This document shows positions 41,920 to 52,423 of a stretch of 64,000 bases of DNA, one piece after another. Within the stretch, counting starts at the first letter, position 1; each line of letters opens with the position of its first letter. A model generated the notes under the pieces. That model had not been told where the DNA came from and made no database searches. It saw only the letters and a list, made by a program, of their open reading frames with translations. This stretch comes from [Haemophilus] ducreyi (GTDB lineage Bacteria; Pseudomonadota; Gammaproteobacteria; Enterobacterales; Pasteurellaceae): positions 1 to 64,000 of the forward strand of contig NZ_FOJC01000004.1 of NCBI RefSeq assembly GCF_900109315.1. The letters are read 5' to 3'. Made by a program: the position numbers and the translations under genes.

Positions 41920-44403
41920 ATGAGTGATAACGAAATTAAAAACGAAACACCTAAGAAATTAAGCTTACAACGCCGAACTAAAACAACCGTTGCAGATGGC
42001 AAAGTACAAGTAGAAGTACGTAAATCACGTAAAATTGATACTGCAGCGGCTAAGGCTGAACAAGCTAAATTAAAAGCTAAACAAGAAGCTGAAGCAAAAG
42101 CACAAACTGAAGCTAAAGCGCAAACAGAACAGGCTTGTACAACCAAAAAAACAATTCAACCGCCGATCATTCCAGGCAAGCAAAAAGCAATGCCAAAAAC
42201 TGAAGCAAAAAAAGCAACGCCTAAAACAGAAAAAATTGTAGATGCTGAAAAAGAAGCTAAGCGAAAAGAAGAAGCGGAATTGCGTCGCAAACAAGAAGAA
42301 TTAGCCAGCCAAAAAGCTGAAATGGAAGCAAAACGTGCTGCAGAAAATGCTCGTCGTTTAGCTGAAATTGCTCGTGAAGAAACGGTCGAAAATGGTGAAG
42401 AATTTGAAGATAATCGCTTTACTTCCACTTATGCTCGTGAAGCTGATCGTGATCATGACCGGCGCAGTGAAGGCAATCGTACTCGTGCAAAAGGCGGTGT
42501 AGCGAAAGCCAAAAAAGGCGGGCGAGAAGATGATAAAAATGAACGCAACTCAGATCGCCGTAATGCCAAAGATATAAAAGGCAAAAAAAGTAAGGGTAAA
42601 AAAGGTGCTTCACTACAACAAGCATTTACTAAACCAGTCCAAGCGGTTAAAACAGATGTTGTTATTGGTGAAACCATTACTGTTGCCGAGCTTGCCAATA
42701 AAATGGCGATTAAAGCAACTGAAATCATCAAAACGATGATGAAAATGGCTGAAATGGTAACGATTAACCAAGTTATTGATCAAGAAACTGCACAATTAGT
42801 GGCAGAAGAACTTGGCCATAAAGTGATTCTTCGTAAAGAAAATGAATTAGAAGAATCAGTGATGGAAGATCGCGATATTGATGCAGAGAAAGTAACTCGT
42901 GCACCGGTTGTGACCATTATGGGACACGTTGACCACGGTAAAACATCGTTATTAGATTATATCCGCAAAGCAAAAGTAGCAGCCGGTGAAGCGGGGGGGA
43001 TTACTCAACACATTGGTGCATATCACGTTGAAACTGAGGACGGAAAAATGATCACGTTCTTAGACACACCGGGACACGCAGCCTTTACTTCAATGCGTGC
43101 ACGGGGTGCCAAAGCCACTGACATTGTGGTTTTAGTTGTCGCGGCAGATGATGGGGTAATGCCACAAACAATAGAAGCGATTCAACATGCTAAAGCGGCC
43201 GGTGCACCATTAGTTGTAGCAGTCAATAAAATTGATAAACCTGAAGCAGATCCAAGTCGTGTGGAACAAGAATTACTCCAGTATGAAGTCGTTTCTGAAA
43301 AATTTGGTGGTGATGTACAATTTGTAGCCGTCTCTGCAAAAAAAGGAATGGGTATCGATGAGCTATTAGAAGCTATTATTTTGCAATCAGAAGTATTAGA
43401 ACTGACCGCGGTCAAAAAAGGAATGGCAAGTGGCGTGGTAATTGAATCATATTTAGATAAAGGTCTAGGCCCCGTTGCAACAATCTTGGTTCAATCTGGT
43501 ACCTTAAACAAAGGTGATATTGTCCTTTGTGGCTTTGAATATGGCCGCGTGCGTGCAATGCGTGATGAAAACGGTAAAGATATCAATTCAGCAGGTCCAT
43601 CCATTCCAGTTGAAGTATTAGGCCTATCTGGCGTGCCATCCGCTGGAGATGAAGCGACCGTTGTTCGTGATGAGAAAAAGGCACGTGAAGTTGCCCTTTA
43701 TCGTCAAGGCAAATACCGTGAAGTTAAGCTTGCGCGTCAGCAAAAAGCGAAACTTGAAAATATGTTTAGCAATATGACGGAAGGTGATGTTGCTGAATTA
43801 AATGTTATTGTTAAAGCGGACGTACAAGGTTCTGTGGAAGCAATTTGCCAAGCATTGGGTGAACTTTCTACTGAAGAAGTAAAAGTTAAAGTAGTAGGTT
43901 CTGGTGTCGGCGGAATTACAGAAACAGATGCAACCTTAGCCGCTGCGTCAAATGCGATTATGGTCGGCTTTAATGTACGTGCAGATGCCTCCGCACGTCG
44001 CGTAATTGAAAATGAAAACATTGATTTACGTTATTACTCAATCATTTATGAGCTATTAAATGAAATCAAAGCCGCAATGACGGGTATGTTACAACCTGAA
44101 TTCAAACAAGAAATTATTGGTTTAGCTGAAGTGCGTGACATTTTCCGCCATCCTAAATTTGGCGCGATCGCAGGTTGTATGGTGACTGAGGGCATAATTA
44201 AGCGTAATAATCCAATCCGCGTATTGCGTGACAACGTTGTGATTTTTGAAGGTGAGTTAGATTCACTTCGTCGCTTTAAAGATGATGTGGCAGAAGTACG
44301 TAATGGTATGGAATGTGGTATCGGCGTGAAAAACTATAACGATGTAAAAGTCGGAGACCAAATCGAAGTCTTTGAAGTGGTTGAAATTAAACGCTCGATT
44401 TAA
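41920..44403 (+). CDS. infB: Translation initiation factor IF-2
   Basis: GTPase that positions initiator tRNA on the 30S subunit. From ATG 41920 it has 827 residues: a low-complexity Lys/Ala/Glu-rich N-terminal region (about 40-230), the G domain with G1 GHVDHGKT at 335-342, DTPGH and NKID, then two beta-barrels. GGGAG lies upstream of ATG 41920; the in-frame GTG at 41902 overlaps that region and is less likely. Confidence 0.97.
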   Translation: MSDNEIKNETPKKLSLQRRTKTTVADGKVQVEVRKSRKIDTAAAKAEQAKLKAKQEAEAKAQTEAKAQTEQACTTKKTIQPPIIPGKQKAMPKTEAKKATPKTEKIVDAEKEAKRKEEAELRRKQEELASQKAEMEAKRAAENARRLAEIAREETVENGEEFEDNRFTSTYAREADRDHDRRSEGNRTRAKGGVAKAKKGGREDDKNERNSDRRNAKDIKGKKSKGKKGASLQQAFTKPVQAVKTDVVIGETITVAELANKMAIKATEIIKTMMKMAEMVTINQVIDQETAQLVAEELGHKVILRKENELEESVMEDRDIDAEKVTRAPVVTIMGHVDHGKTSLLDYIRKAKVAAGEAGGITQHIGAYHVETEDGKMITFLDTPGHAAFTSMRARGAKATDIVVLVVAADDGVMPQTIEAIQHAKAAGAPLVVAVNKIDKPEADPSRVEQELLQYEVVSEKFGGDVQFVAVSAKKGMGIDELLEAIILQSEVLELTAVKKGMASGVVIESYLDKGLGPVATILVQSGTLNKGDIVLCGFEYGRVRAMRDENGKDINSAGPSIPVEVLGLSGVPSAGDEATVVRDEKKAREVALYRQGKYREVKLARQQKAKLENMFSNMTEGDVAELNVIVKADVQGSVEAICQALGELSTEEVKVKVVGSGVGGITETDATLAAASNAIMVGFNVRADASARRVIENENIDLRYYSIIYELLNEIKAAMTGMLQPEFKQEIIGLAEVRDIFRHPKFGAIAGCMVTEGIIKRNNPIRVLRDNVVIFEGELDSLRRFKDDVAEVRNGMECGIGVKNYNDVKVGDQIEVFEVVEIKRSI

Positions 44404-44411
44404 TTGTGTAA

Positions 44412-44449
44412 AACACTCTTCACGTTCTAGTGGAGAGTATTATTTTATC
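44412..44449 (+). terminator. Weak hairpin in the infB-rbfA gap
   Basis: Imperfect stem ACTCTTCAC/GTGGAGAGT (one G-T pair), followed by TATTATTTTA. Probably a partial terminator or processing site inside the operon. Confidence 0.45.
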
Positions 44450-44463
44450 ATTAAGGAACAAAT

Positions 44464-44844
44464 ATGAGCAGAGAATTTAAACGTTCGGATCGTGTTGCAC
44501 AAGAATTACAAAAAGAAATAGCGGTCATTTTACAGCGTGAAGTCAAAGATCCTCGGATTGGTATGGTTACCGTATCCGATGTTGAAGTGTCACGTGATTT
44601 AGCTTATGCAAAAATTTTTGTTACTTTCTTATTGGATAATGATCAAGATATTATTGCTCAAGGTATGAAAGGCTTAGAAAAAGCAGGCCCTTATATTCGC
44701 ACTTTACTAGGTAAAGCCATGCGTTTACGTATCGTGCCCGAATTACGTTTTATTTATGATCAATCATTAGTTGAGGGTATGCGTATGTCAAATCTTGTTT
44801 CAAATGTAATTAAAAGCGATCAAGCAAAGCATAAAGAGGATTAA
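44464..44844 (+). CDS. rbfA: Ribosome-binding factor A
   Basis: Late 30S assembly and cold-adaptation factor binding the 16S 5' helix. The 126 residues form a KH-type fold with the typical start [18 protein letters not shown] and central [19 protein letters not shown]. It is 60 bp after infB and 3 bp before truB. Confidence 0.96.
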   Translation: MSREFKRSDRVAQELQKEIAVILQREVKDPRIGMVTVSDVEVSRDLAYAKIFVTFLLDNDQDIIAQGMKGLEKAGPYIRTLLGKAMRLRIVPELRFIYDQSLVEGMRMSNLVSNVIKSDQAKHKED

Positions 44845-44847
44845 TCA

Positions 44848-45765
44848 GTGGCTAGACCTAAAAAGAAAGGACGTGATATTCACGGTGTCTTTTTGTTAGA
44901 TAAGCCACAGGGTATGTCTTCCAATGAAGTGTTGCAAAAAGTGAAACGATTTTACCAAGCCAATAAAGCAGGGCATACAGGTGCATTAGATCCATTAGCA
45001 ACTGGTATGTTGCCTATTTGTTTAGGTGAAGCGACCAAATTTTCACAATTTTTACTTGATTCAGATAAGCGTTACATTGTTACTACAAAATTAGGCGAGC
45101 GAACAGATACTTCTGATGCCGAAGGAGAGCTTGTTGAAAGTCGGGAAGTTAGCCTTACTGAAAAGGATATCTTGGCAATTTTACCACAATTTACGGGTGA
45201 TCTTTTACAAGTGCCCACGATGTTTTCTGCTTTAAAACATCAGGGTAAACCATTATATGAGTATGCTCGTCAAGGCATTACTATTGAGCGTGAGGCTCGC
45301 CCAATTACTATTTTTGAATTGAAATTTATTAGTTATGAAGCACCTTATTTAACATTAGACGTCCATTGTTCAAAAGGCACTTATATTCGAACTTTAATTG
45401 ATGATTTGGGGGAGAAATTAGGCTGTGGTGCACACGTGGCAATATTAAGACGATTAGCCGTAGCTGATTATCCCGTTGATGCAATGATGAATTATGCGAG
45501 TTTGCAACATTTATCAGAAACAGAAGCGCTTGAAGTATTAGATGGATATCTTTTACCTGTTGATACCGCTGTGAGAAGATTTCCTAAAATTAGGCTAACC
45601 ACTATGCAAACAAAAGCGATTGGTTTTGGACAACGCGTAAAATTTGATAATTTGGCACAAATTTATGGTATGGTGCGTTTGTATTCAGAAGCGGAGCTTT
45701 TTCTCGGTATCGCAGAAATAACAACAGATAATGTTATTCGACCTAATCGAATGGTAAACCTTTAA
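44848..45765 (+). CDS. truB: tRNA pseudouridine(55) synthase
   Basis: Forms pseudouridine 55 in the T loop of tRNAs. The 305 residues have the catalytic Asp in [12 protein letters not shown] (about residue 48) and the [10 protein letters not shown] motif, with a C-terminal PUA-like domain. The start is GTG 44848, with AGAGGA in the end of rbfA supplying the binding site. Last gene of the nusA operon. Confidence 0.96.
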   Translation: MARPKKKGRDIHGVFLLDKPQGMSSNEVLQKVKRFYQANKAGHTGALDPLATGMLPICLGEATKFSQFLLDSDKRYIVTTKLGERTDTSDAEGELVESREVSLTEKDILAILPQFTGDLLQVPTMFSALKHQGKPLYEYARQGITIEREARPITIFELKFISYEAPYLTLDVHCSKGTYIRTLIDDLGEKLGCGAHVAILRRLAVADYPVDAMMNYASLQHLSETEALEVLDGYLLPVDTAVRRFPKIRLTTMQTKAIGFGQRVKFDNLAQIYGMVRLYSEAELFLGIAEITTDNVIRPNRMVNL

Positions 45766-45779
45766 TACATGACAATGTT

Positions 45780-45815
45780 AAGCGGTCTTTTTTCAAAAAT
45801 AGTCCGCTTTTTATT
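45780..45815. repeat. Intergenic dyad AAGCGG...CCGCTT after truB
   Basis: Arms AAGCGG (45780-45785) and CCGCTT (45804-45809), with a T-rich right flank. Probable terminator for the rimP-truB operon. Confidence 0.65.
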
Positions 45816-45823
45816 TAAACAAA

Positions 45824-45848
45824 AATGCCCTCAATTAAGGAGGGCATT
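45824..45848 (-). terminator. Terminator of ackA-pta
   Basis: Perfect stem AATGCCCTC (45824-45832)/GAGGGCATT (45840-45848); on the minus strand it is followed by TTTGTTT. It begins 20 bp after the pta stop. Confidence 0.88.
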
Positions 45849-45868
45849 GTTTAATTAGATAATTAAAT

Positions 45869-48007
45869 CTAAGCTTGAGTAGCTTGAATTGCCGTTAATG
45901 CAATAGTGTATACAATATCATCAACTAATGCTCCACGTGAAAGATCATTAACTGGTTTACGCATACCTTGTAGCATTGGACCAATAGAGACTAAATCAGC
46001 AGAACGTTGAACCGCTTTATACGTTGTATTACCTGTATTCAAATCAGGGAATATAAAGACAGTCGCTTTACCTGCTACTGGTGAATTAGGCGCTTTAGAA
46101 CGTGCTACATCTTCCATCACCGCCGCATCATATTGTAATGGACCATCAATAATTAAATCTGGGCGCTTTTCTTGAGCAATACGAGTTGCTTCTTTTACTT
46201 TCTCAACATCAGCACCAGAGCCTGAACTACCTGTCGAATAAGAAATCATTGCGACACGTGGATCAATGCCAAATGCTTTTGCTGATTCTGCCGATTGAAT
46301 CGCAATTTCAGCTAATTGTTCCGCTGTTGGATCTGGATTTACGGCACAGTCTCCATATACTAGCACTTGATCTGGTAATAGCATAAAGAAGATAGAAGAA
46401 ACAATAGAGCTACCTGGTGCAGTTTTAATAATTTGCATTGGTGGACGGATCGTATTTGCGGTGGTATGTACTGCACCGGATACTAAGCCATCAACTTCTC
46501 CCGCTTCTAACATCATTGTACCCAGCACTACGGTATCCGTTAATTGCTCACGCGCGACTACTTCCGTCATACCTTTATTTTTACGTAATTCAACTAAACG
46601 AGAAACGTAGTTTTCACTCACATCTTCCGGATTAATAATGGTAATCCCTTTACCCAATACCACCCCTTGTGCTTCTGCAATACGTTGAACATCAACAGGA
46701 TTCGCTAAAAGTACACATTCTGCAATGCCACGTTTCGCACATAAAGCAGCAGCTTTAATATTACGAGGCTCATCACCTTCAGGCAGTACAATACGTTTTT
46801 TCGCTTCGCGTGCATATTCTGTTAATTGATAACGGAAAGCAGCAGGAGAGAGGCGACGTACACGCGTTGCAACTTTAGATACTTCATCCACAAAGTGAGC
46901 ATCAAATTGGCTTGCAACATATTCTTTAATTGCATCAATACGTCCTTTATCATCTACTGGCACTTCTAAGCTAACATTTTGTAGATTTAATGCAGTTTGC
47001 CAAGTATTTCCTTCAACACGGAATACAGGTAGGCCTGTTTCAAACGCTTGTTGACAAAGTTTGGCAACATTATGATCAATTTTATATCCACCGGTTAATA
47101 ATATGGCACCAATTTCAATACCATTCATTACAGCTAAAGAAGCAGCAACTAATACTTCTGGGCGATCGGCAGAAGTAACCAATAAATTACCCGCTTTAAA
47201 GTAGTCAACCATATGCGGAATACTACGCGCACAAAATGAAACACCACGGATACGGCGAGTGTGTAAATCACCTTCATTAATAATGGCGGCATGTAAATGT
47301 TTGGCGACATCAATTGCACGAGTTGCAATTAAATCAGATTTCCATTTTATACAAGCCAATAAATTAATTGGGCTTTTAGCAAATAGTGCTTCTACTTCTG
47401 CAATATTTTGTGCACTATGTTGGAATGAATCAAAAATTTCCGTTAGATCTGGGCGAGTACGACCTGATTCATCTACAGGCGCATTAAATTTATTAATGAT
47501 TACACCTAATAAGTTAGGATTATCACGACCACCAAACTCTGATGCAACCGCTTCTATACGTTCTTTTAATTGTACAGGTTTATCTGAACCGGGCGCTGCC
47601 ACTAAAATAATTTCTGCATCTAATGCTTGTGCAACATCATAATTAATGCTGTTTGCGTATGAATTTTTACGCGTTGGGATTAACCCTTCAATAATAATCA
47701 CTTCATTATTTTTAGACAATTGCTGGTAGCGCTCAACAATCTTTTCTAATAAAACATCTGCTTGATTTTGGCCAATTAATAATTCCGCTTCACTTAACAG
47801 AAGTGGCTCACCCACTTCTGTTGTTTGAGCAGCTTGAATAATTGAAGTAGAGCGGTCTAATTTATCTTCACCGCTAATCGGTTGAGCAATAGGTTTTAAA
47901 AAGCCAACTTTAATTCCTTTTTGTTCTAATGCATGAACTAATCCTAAGCTAACGCTTGTAAGACCAACATCAGTTGTGATTGGGATAAGAATAATCGTCC
48001 TAGACAT
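45869..48007 (-). CDS. pta: Phosphate acetyltransferase
   Basis: Interconverts acetyl-CoA and acetyl phosphate. From ATG 48007 (GGAAGAAAA upstream) it has 712 residues, the long enterobacterial-type form: an N-terminal P-loop-like domain (about 1-230), a central DRTGG domain (about 230-350) and the C-terminal PTA_PTB catalytic domain (about 390-712, with [13 protein letters not shown]). It lies 71 bp downstream of ackA, forming the acetate overflow pathway. Confidence 0.97.
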   Translation of the reverse strand: MSRTIILIPITTDVGLTSVSLGLVHALEQKGIKVGFLKPIAQPISGEDKLDRSTSIIQAAQTTEVGEPLLLSEAELLIGQNQADVLLEKIVERYQQLSKNNEVIIIEGLIPTRKNSYANSINYDVAQALDAEIILVAAPGSDKPVQLKERIEAVASEFGGRDNPNLLGVIINKFNAPVDESGRTRPDLTEIFDSFQHSAQNIAEVEALFAKSPINLLACIKWKSDLIATRAIDVAKHLHAAIINEGDLHTRRIRGVSFCARSIPHMVDYFKAGNLLVTSADRPEVLVAASLAVMNGIEIGAILLTGGYKIDHNVAKLCQQAFETGLPVFRVEGNTWQTALNLQNVSLEVPVDDKGRIDAIKEYVASQFDAHFVDEVSKVATRVRRLSPAAFRYQLTEYAREAKKRIVLPEGDEPRNIKAAALCAKRGIAECVLLANPVDVQRIAEAQGVVLGKGITIINPEDVSENYVSRLVELRKNKGMTEVVAREQLTDTVVLGTMMLEAGEVDGLVSGAVHTTANTIRPPMQIIKTAPGSSIVSSIFFMLLPDQVLVYGDCAVNPDPTAEQLAEIAIQSAESAKAFGIDPRVAMISYSTGSSGSGADVEKVKEATRIAQEKRPDLIIDGPLQYDAAVMEDVARSKAPNSPVAGKATVFIFPDLNTGNTTYKAVQRSADLVSIGPMLQGMRKPVNDLSRGALVDDIVYTIALTAIQATQA

Positions 48008-48078
48008 TGTTTTTTCTTCCAATATAATCGAATACAAAACCTGCCCATAGACAGGTTTAATGCTATATAAAATATAAA

Positions 48079-49281
48079 TTATTTAGTAATTGTTAAACGT
48101 GCAGTATCTTGCGCAATAACTAACTCTTCATTTGTTGCAATTACCATTGCAAGTGGAGAACCTTCAGCAGTAATTACGCCTTCATTACCAAAACGAGCCG
48201 CTAAGTTACGTGCATCATCAACTTGATAACCGAATAATTTTAAGTGATTTAATGTAATTTCACGCACGTGTGCTGAGTTCTCACCAATACCACCAGTAAA
48301 TACAATAGCATCTAGACGTTCACCAATTACAGCCATATATGAACCTATATATTTTGCTAATCGATAGCAATATACTTCCATAGCACGATGAGCAGGCTCT
48401 TCAGTTTCATAGTTATCTTCCGCATAACGGCAATCGCTCGTAACTTCCGTTAAACCTAACAAACCTGACTTTTTAGTTAAAGTCGTATTGATTTCTTCAA
48501 CAGACATGCCTAACGTATCATGCATATAGAAAATAATTGCAGGATCAATATCACCTGAACGCGTCCCCATCACTAAACCTTCTAATGGCGTTAACCCCAT
48601 AGAAGTATCAATACATTCACCGTGACGAATTGCTGATACAGATCCACCGTTACCTAAGTGGCAAGTAATAACGTTAACTTTATCTTCTGCAACATTTAAG
48701 CGTTTTGCTGCTTCACGACTTACAAAATAATGACTTGTACCATGAGCACCATAACGACGAACACCATGTTCTTTATAGAATGAGTATGGTAAAGCATATA
48801 AATATGCTTGTTCTGGCATAGTTGTGTGGAATGCAGTATCAAATACCGCAACGTTTCTATCTTTTAATTCAGGGAAAATACGAAATGCTTCTTGAATACC
48901 AATTAAATGCGCAGGATTGTGAAGCGGTGCAAATTGAATGGCTTCTTCGATACCTTTTACCACTTCATCAGTAATCACTACAGAAGAAGTAAATTTCTCG
49001 CCACCGTGTACAATACGGTGACCAATAGCTCCAATACTTTGTTTTAATCCATCAGTAAGAATGTTAGAAACGATGAAGTTTAAAGCTTCAGTGTGTGCAG
49101 CACCCGCACCTAAATCTGCGTTGCCTTTTTCACCGTTAATTTTCCACTTAATACGCGCATCATCTAAATGAAAAGCTTCCGCTAAACCAGATAATTTTTC
49201 ATCACCGTTTGTTGGATCTAAGATAGCAAATTTTAAAGATGAACTACCGCAATTAAGGATAAGGATTAAATTTTGAGACAT
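48079..49281 (-). CDS. ackA: Acetate kinase
   Basis: Makes ATP and acetate from acetyl phosphate. The 400 residues carry the ASKHA-fold signatures [12 protein letters not shown] (about 7-18) and [11 protein letters not shown], the [11 protein letters not shown] loop and [14 protein letters not shown]. First gene of ackA-pta. The 212 bp upstream, towards nadV, contains no recognised gene. Confidence 0.97.
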   Translation of the reverse strand: MSQNLILILNCGSSSLKFAILDPTNGDEKLSGLAEAFHLDDARIKWKINGEKGNADLGAGAAHTEALNFIVSNILTDGLKQSIGAIGHRIVHGGEKFTSSVVITDEVVKGIEEAIQFAPLHNPAHLIGIQEAFRIFPELKDRNVAVFDTAFHTTMPEQAYLYALPYSFYKEHGVRRYGAHGTSHYFVSREAAKRLNVAEDKVNVITCHLGNGGSVSAIRHGECIDTSMGLTPLEGLVMGTRSGDIDPAIIFYMHDTLGMSVEEINTTLTKKSGLLGLTEVTSDCRYAEDNYETEEPAHRAMEVYCYRLAKYIGSYMAVIGERLDAIVFTGGIGENSAHVREITLNHLKLFGYQVDDARNLAARFGNEGVITAEGSPLAMVIATNEELVIAQDTARLTITK

Positions 49282-49493
49282 GTCAAATACCTTTTTTTCT
49301 GTTTATGAAAGGATGATATAGACACACATCTTTGTGTGTGAATTCTTTTTAATATACGGAGTGTAAGGATACACTTTTCATCACTTAAAATAAATTTCTA
49401 TCCAGAAATAATCAGGTAAAATTACTTAAAATTTGATTTATTTCACAAATTGCTGTTATATATTATTAAAATAAAGCTTGTTAAGCACAAATA

Positions 49494-50978
49494 TCATAGA
49501 GTAGTGCGATTAACTAACAAGTTTTGCCTAATTTGATCAAAGTTAGTTTGACGCAATAACTTACCATCTTCAAATAACAGCTCTAATAAATCATCACTGA
49601 AATCATCCGCTGAAGTTAAACCATCAACGTAAGTATCACGAGAAAGGACTTTAACACGACCTTTTTGCGATTTTTTAAAACCATCATCGGTTTTAGGATT
49701 TTTAAAAATGGCTTTTTCTTCGCCATTAATAGTGATAGATGTCGCTTTAAGCGCAAAGCCCAACGTATCACGATTACGTTGATAGGTTTGTCCACCAACG
49801 CCAAACACAATGTTACTCGAAGCAAATCCTTTGGCTTGTAATCCTTCTAAGATCTTAAACATTTTTTCATAAGTAACACCATCACCATAAATCGCTCCAA
49901 TATGTGGATTAATAACTTTATAACCTTTCCGATTAACTGTACCTCCAAAAATATCCCATAAACATTCAATGAGCCCTTTACGTTCATGCTCAGTATCAGC
50001 AGTTGGATCACCACAAATAATCGTAAAAAAGTTACCGCTATCTGGACGAATGACTAAGCGGGCATTTTCTGGCCTTGCTATAATTTCTTGCTTTAATAAC
50101 GGCAAATTAACAGTAATGTTATGCCAAAAGTCTGTAGTATCTGACACAATTGACAACATATTATGCGGAAATTTTGCCATTAAATAACGAAATGTTGATA
50201 ATTCATCCACACCATGTGAACTCATTACTGAATGCTCAGAAGCGGGTATAGACGTGCCAATTAGACTGCTTGAACCATAATACGCTTCAACAAAAGAGAG
50301 GGCAGGAATAGTGTCTGTACCTAAAAAAGAAGTTAAATGGCCAGCACCTGAAGTTTCTGCGGATTCTAAAGAACTCATACCACGCATTGAAAAATCATGC
50401 GACTGAAATGGTACGTGTTCTTGATTATCACAAGTTTCATTAGCAAATTTAATTAATGCTGTCCGATAAGCAAAAGCAATCGAGGCAGAAGTCATCGGCT
50501 GCCAAAGTGATACATGAATTAATGTTTCTAAATAGTTAGTAAGCCAAAAGAAATCAGAGTGTGTATTTTCAATCGTCATCACTGGAACTTTAATCGCCAC
50601 CGTTTTTCCTTCAGGAATGGCTTTAATCCGGATAGGCAAATAACCCAACTCATGTAATTTTGCAATGTGTTCACCCGTATCCTCTAACTGTAAGGTTTTC
50701 TCAATAAATGCCGAGTATTCAGTCACAACATCATGTTTATCTCGAGAAAAAAAGTTATCATTAAAATAATGAATTAAATATTTAATGATAAAGGCTTGAA
50801 AACCAAATGACACCACTTGTGTTAAATAAGGCGCTTGTTCATTGCTACGAGGTGTAAATGTACTATAAATAATTTGTGAACATTCAGGATACATTATTCT
50901 ATGAGATGTTTTGTAAAAATCGCATAATAATGATGGTATAGCACTAGCACGACTACTATAATTTAATAGGTTATCCAT
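49494..50978 (-). CDS. nadV: Nicotinamide phosphoribosyltransferase NadV
   Basis: Converts nicotinamide and PRPP to NMN, allowing growth without supplied NAD (V factor). The 494 residues align by landmark with the NAMPT/NadV family: catalytic histidine H249 in IPASEHSVM, D313 in RPDSGN, and the SIVSDTTDFW segment. The gene points away from the prophage and starts about 130 bp left of its att hairpin (51107). In H. ducreyi, nadV is known on plasmid pNAD1, and I recall a report of an RS1-like element carrying it, so its position beside a filamentous prophage suggests arrival with a related element. No second dif-like half-site was found on its left side. Confidence 0.93.
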   Translation of the reverse strand: MDNLLNYSSRASAIPSLLCDFYKTSHRIMYPECSQIIYSTFTPRSNEQAPYLTQVVSFGFQAFIIKYLIHYFNDNFFSRDKHDVVTEYSAFIEKTLQLEDTGEHIAKLHELGYLPIRIKAIPEGKTVAIKVPVMTIENTHSDFFWLTNYLETLIHVSLWQPMTSASIAFAYRTALIKFANETCDNQEHVPFQSHDFSMRGMSSLESAETSGAGHLTSFLGTDTIPALSFVEAYYGSSSLIGTSIPASEHSVMSSHGVDELSTFRYLMAKFPHNMLSIVSDTTDFWHNITVNLPLLKQEIIARPENARLVIRPDSGNFFTIICGDPTADTEHERKGLIECLWDIFGGTVNRKGYKVINPHIGAIYGDGVTYEKMFKILEGLQAKGFASSNIVFGVGGQTYQRNRDTLGFALKATSITINGEEKAIFKNPKTDDGFKKSQKGRVKVLSRDTYVDGLTSADDFSDDLLELLFEDGKLLRQTNFDQIRQNLLVNRTTL

Positions 50979-51106
50979 AATAATTTATTACCTTAAATCT
51001 CATACAGAAACTAAAGATTATTATATTTGTTGTTTATATAAAACAAAAGATTTTTTAACGGGCAAACCCCAAAATTAGCTCACTAAAATACCACAAAACA
51101 ATTAAT

Positions 51107-51196
51107 TCGCATAAGAATGATTGCAGATTATACAATTCGAAGTGCAGTAAAATCACCTCCTGCACGAGAATTTACACATAATCTGCTGTTATGCGA
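51107..51196. other. attP(+)-like forked hairpin at the left phage end
   Basis: A 90-nt interrupted inverted repeat. The outer arms are TCGCATAA (51107-51114)/TTATGCGA (51189-51196), the middle arms GCAGATTAT (51123-51131)/ATAATCTGC (51178-51186), then AATTC (51134-51138)/GAATT (51168-51172) and GTGCAG (51142-51147)/CTGCAC (51160-51165). An 8-nt versus 2-nt asymmetric bulge separates the outer and middle stems. This is the architecture of the single-stranded attP(+) of CTXphi, folded for XerC strand exchange with dif. Confidence 0.82.
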
Positions 51197-51215
51197 CGTA
51201 GGTATTTAATATCTC

Positions 51216-51503
51216 ATGGCTGATATAATTTTAAAAGACATCACTCCTCGCCACTTTTACGAAACAGTAAAACTCCTTAAAACGACGGATTATCACATTT
51301 ATATTACATTGAATACGTTAGAAATTCGTTTCTCATATAATCATTTCGAAACCGCCGATATAACACAAATGCGCTTTGAGCAACTTGAACACGTTCGTGA
51401 TTTCTTACAGCAGTTGGTTCACTCAAGTGTTCCTATTGATTTGGATGAGTTTTTAAATGCTTATCGTTATACTCCGAGACATAAGTCTTATAAACGAAAG
51501 TAA
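51216..51503 (+). CDS. Small phage protein of unknown function
   Basis: The 95 residues are soluble and mixed in charge, with a basic C-terminus (YRYTPRHKSYKRK). No motif is recognised. It is the first gene inside the left att site and is followed by two hairpins before the convergent DUF2726 gene. It is outside the usual inovirus core, so it may be regulatory or accessory. It remains intact. Confidence 0.6.
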   Translation: MADIILKDITPRHFYETVKLLKTTDYHIYITLNTLEIRFSYNHFETADITQMRFEQLEHVRDFLQQLVHSSVPIDLDEFLNAYRYTPRHKSYKRK

Positions 51504-51524
51504 CCTATCATTTAGGGGGTTATT

Positions 51525-51553
51525 TTCGCTTTTGAATTTGTTTAAAAAGCGAA
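51525..51553. terminator. Hairpin TTCGCTTTT/AAAAGCGAA
   Basis: Perfect 9-bp arms (51525-51533, 51545-51553) with an 11-nt loop, between convergent phage genes. A terminator or a single-strand structural element of the phage. Confidence 0.55.
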
Positions 51554-51558
51554 CCAAA

Positions 51559-51590
51559 AAAGTTCGGGAGTTCTGTTACACCCGAACTTT
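51559..51590 (-). terminator. Hairpin AAAGTTCGGG/CCCGAACTTT
   Basis: Perfect 10-bp arms (51559-51568, 51581-51590). On the minus strand it runs into six T, so it can terminate the DUF2726 gene whose stop is 17 bp away. It could also be part of the phage packaging or origin region. Confidence 0.75.
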
Positions 51591-51606
51591 GATATCAAAT
51601 TTGATA

Positions 51607-52110
51607 CTAAATTCTATTTTTCAATCTTTGGATAATTCTTTTCCTTATTTCTACTTCCGTGATTTTATAAAGCTCTTTCACAGAAAAGCGTACAGTTTCT
51701 ATTCCGCACTTTTCGAAAAAGGTGTCGCGCTCTTCATCTAAATGATGCTTATTTTTATGGCTACTTCCATCTAGTTCAACAATACATAATGTTTCGAAAT
51801 TTTGATTGCATATTACAAAATCCACTCTTTTTTGATTTACTTTCCAAAATAGCTTTTTATTCTGATCATATTTGAAATGCTTAGGTTTAACAATGCATGA
51901 GAAGGGCACTTGCACTAAAGTGATATATTCAGGCACTGCACCCTTTATTTTAAAAAATAATTCTTTTTCCGTTCTATTAACTATTTGACATTTTCTAAAA
52001 AGTTTTCCATTCGGTAATGTATTCCTACTTTTACGTTTAAGAGATATTTTTATTACTACCCCAAAGATTAAAAATACAATCAAAAGGATTACCATGTTTT
52101 TAGGATCCAT
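51607..52110 (-). CDS. Membrane-anchored DUF2726 protein in the prophage
   Basis: The 167 residues have an N-terminal membrane segment (about 6-22, MVILLIVFLIFGVVI) and a DUF2726 domain: KRVDFVICNQNFETLCIVELDGSSH, then DTFFEKCGIETVRF. The VDF...VELDGxxH arrangement resembles PD-(D/E)XK nuclease folds. It overlaps the upstream 63-residue gene by 11 bp, so they are coupled. Such genes occur as accessory genes in Pasteurellaceae inoviral elements; a defence or exclusion role is speculation. It is intact. Confidence 0.72.
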   Translation of the reverse strand: MDPKNMVILLIVFLIFGVVIKISLKRKSRNTLPNGKLFRKCQIVNRTEKELFFKIKGAVPEYITLVQVPFSCIVKPKHFKYDQNKKLFWKVNQKRVDFVICNQNFETLCIVELDGSSHKNKHHLDEERDTFFEKCGIETVRFSVKELYKITEVEIRKRIIQRLKNRI

Positions 52111-52291
52111 GTTTGTTTTTACTCTTTATATATTCTAAATAGTCCTCATCCTGAATGTGTTTAAGTCCTTTTTTAATTAGAATTTTTAGAATTTCCGTAT
52201 CTTTTAAACTTGTTTTAGTCAGAATTACTGCTTTTACAGTTTCATCTTGTACTTTTTTCCACGTCATGTCATCTATGTGCTTACTAGGCAT
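52100..52291 (-). CDS. Small putative DNA-binding protein (ribbon-helix-helix-like), possible phage regulator
   Basis: The 63 residues read DDMTWKKVQDETVKAVILTK, then LKDTEILKILIKKGLKHI, a pattern like small RHH or relaxosome-type proteins. It is transcribed divergently from rep, with 132 bp between, the position held by the RstR repressor in CTXphi/RS1. It overlaps the DUF2726 gene. A regulatory role is inferred from position and size. Confidence 0.55.
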   Translation of the reverse strand: MPSKHIDDMTWKKVQDETVKAVILTKTSLKDTEILKILIKKGLKHIQDEDYLEYIKSKNKHGS

Positions 52292-52336
52292 TTTTTTATT
52301 CCATTTTGAGATTTAGATCACAAATATTACTACCTC

Positions 52337-52389
52337 TTAGAAAATTAGAAATAATTTTATTGATAGCTAATATTATTAGAAATTAGAAA
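52337..52389. promoter_or_regulatory. Repeated TTAGAAA words between the divergent regulator and rep
   Basis: TTAGAAAATTAGAAA (52337-52351) and TTAGAAATTAGAAA (52376-52389) give four copies of TTAGAAA in 53 bp, in direct orientation. They lie in the regulator-rep intergenic region and could be the operator for the small DNA-binding protein or origin iterons. Confidence 0.4.
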
Positions 52390-52423
52390 CTAAGATTATT
52401 TTTTATTCTTTTTGTTTTTTATC

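Noticed and set aside
47259-47642. Open frame of 127 codons on the plus strand inside pta
   Set aside because: Antisense shadow of pta; low-complexity translation and no binding site.
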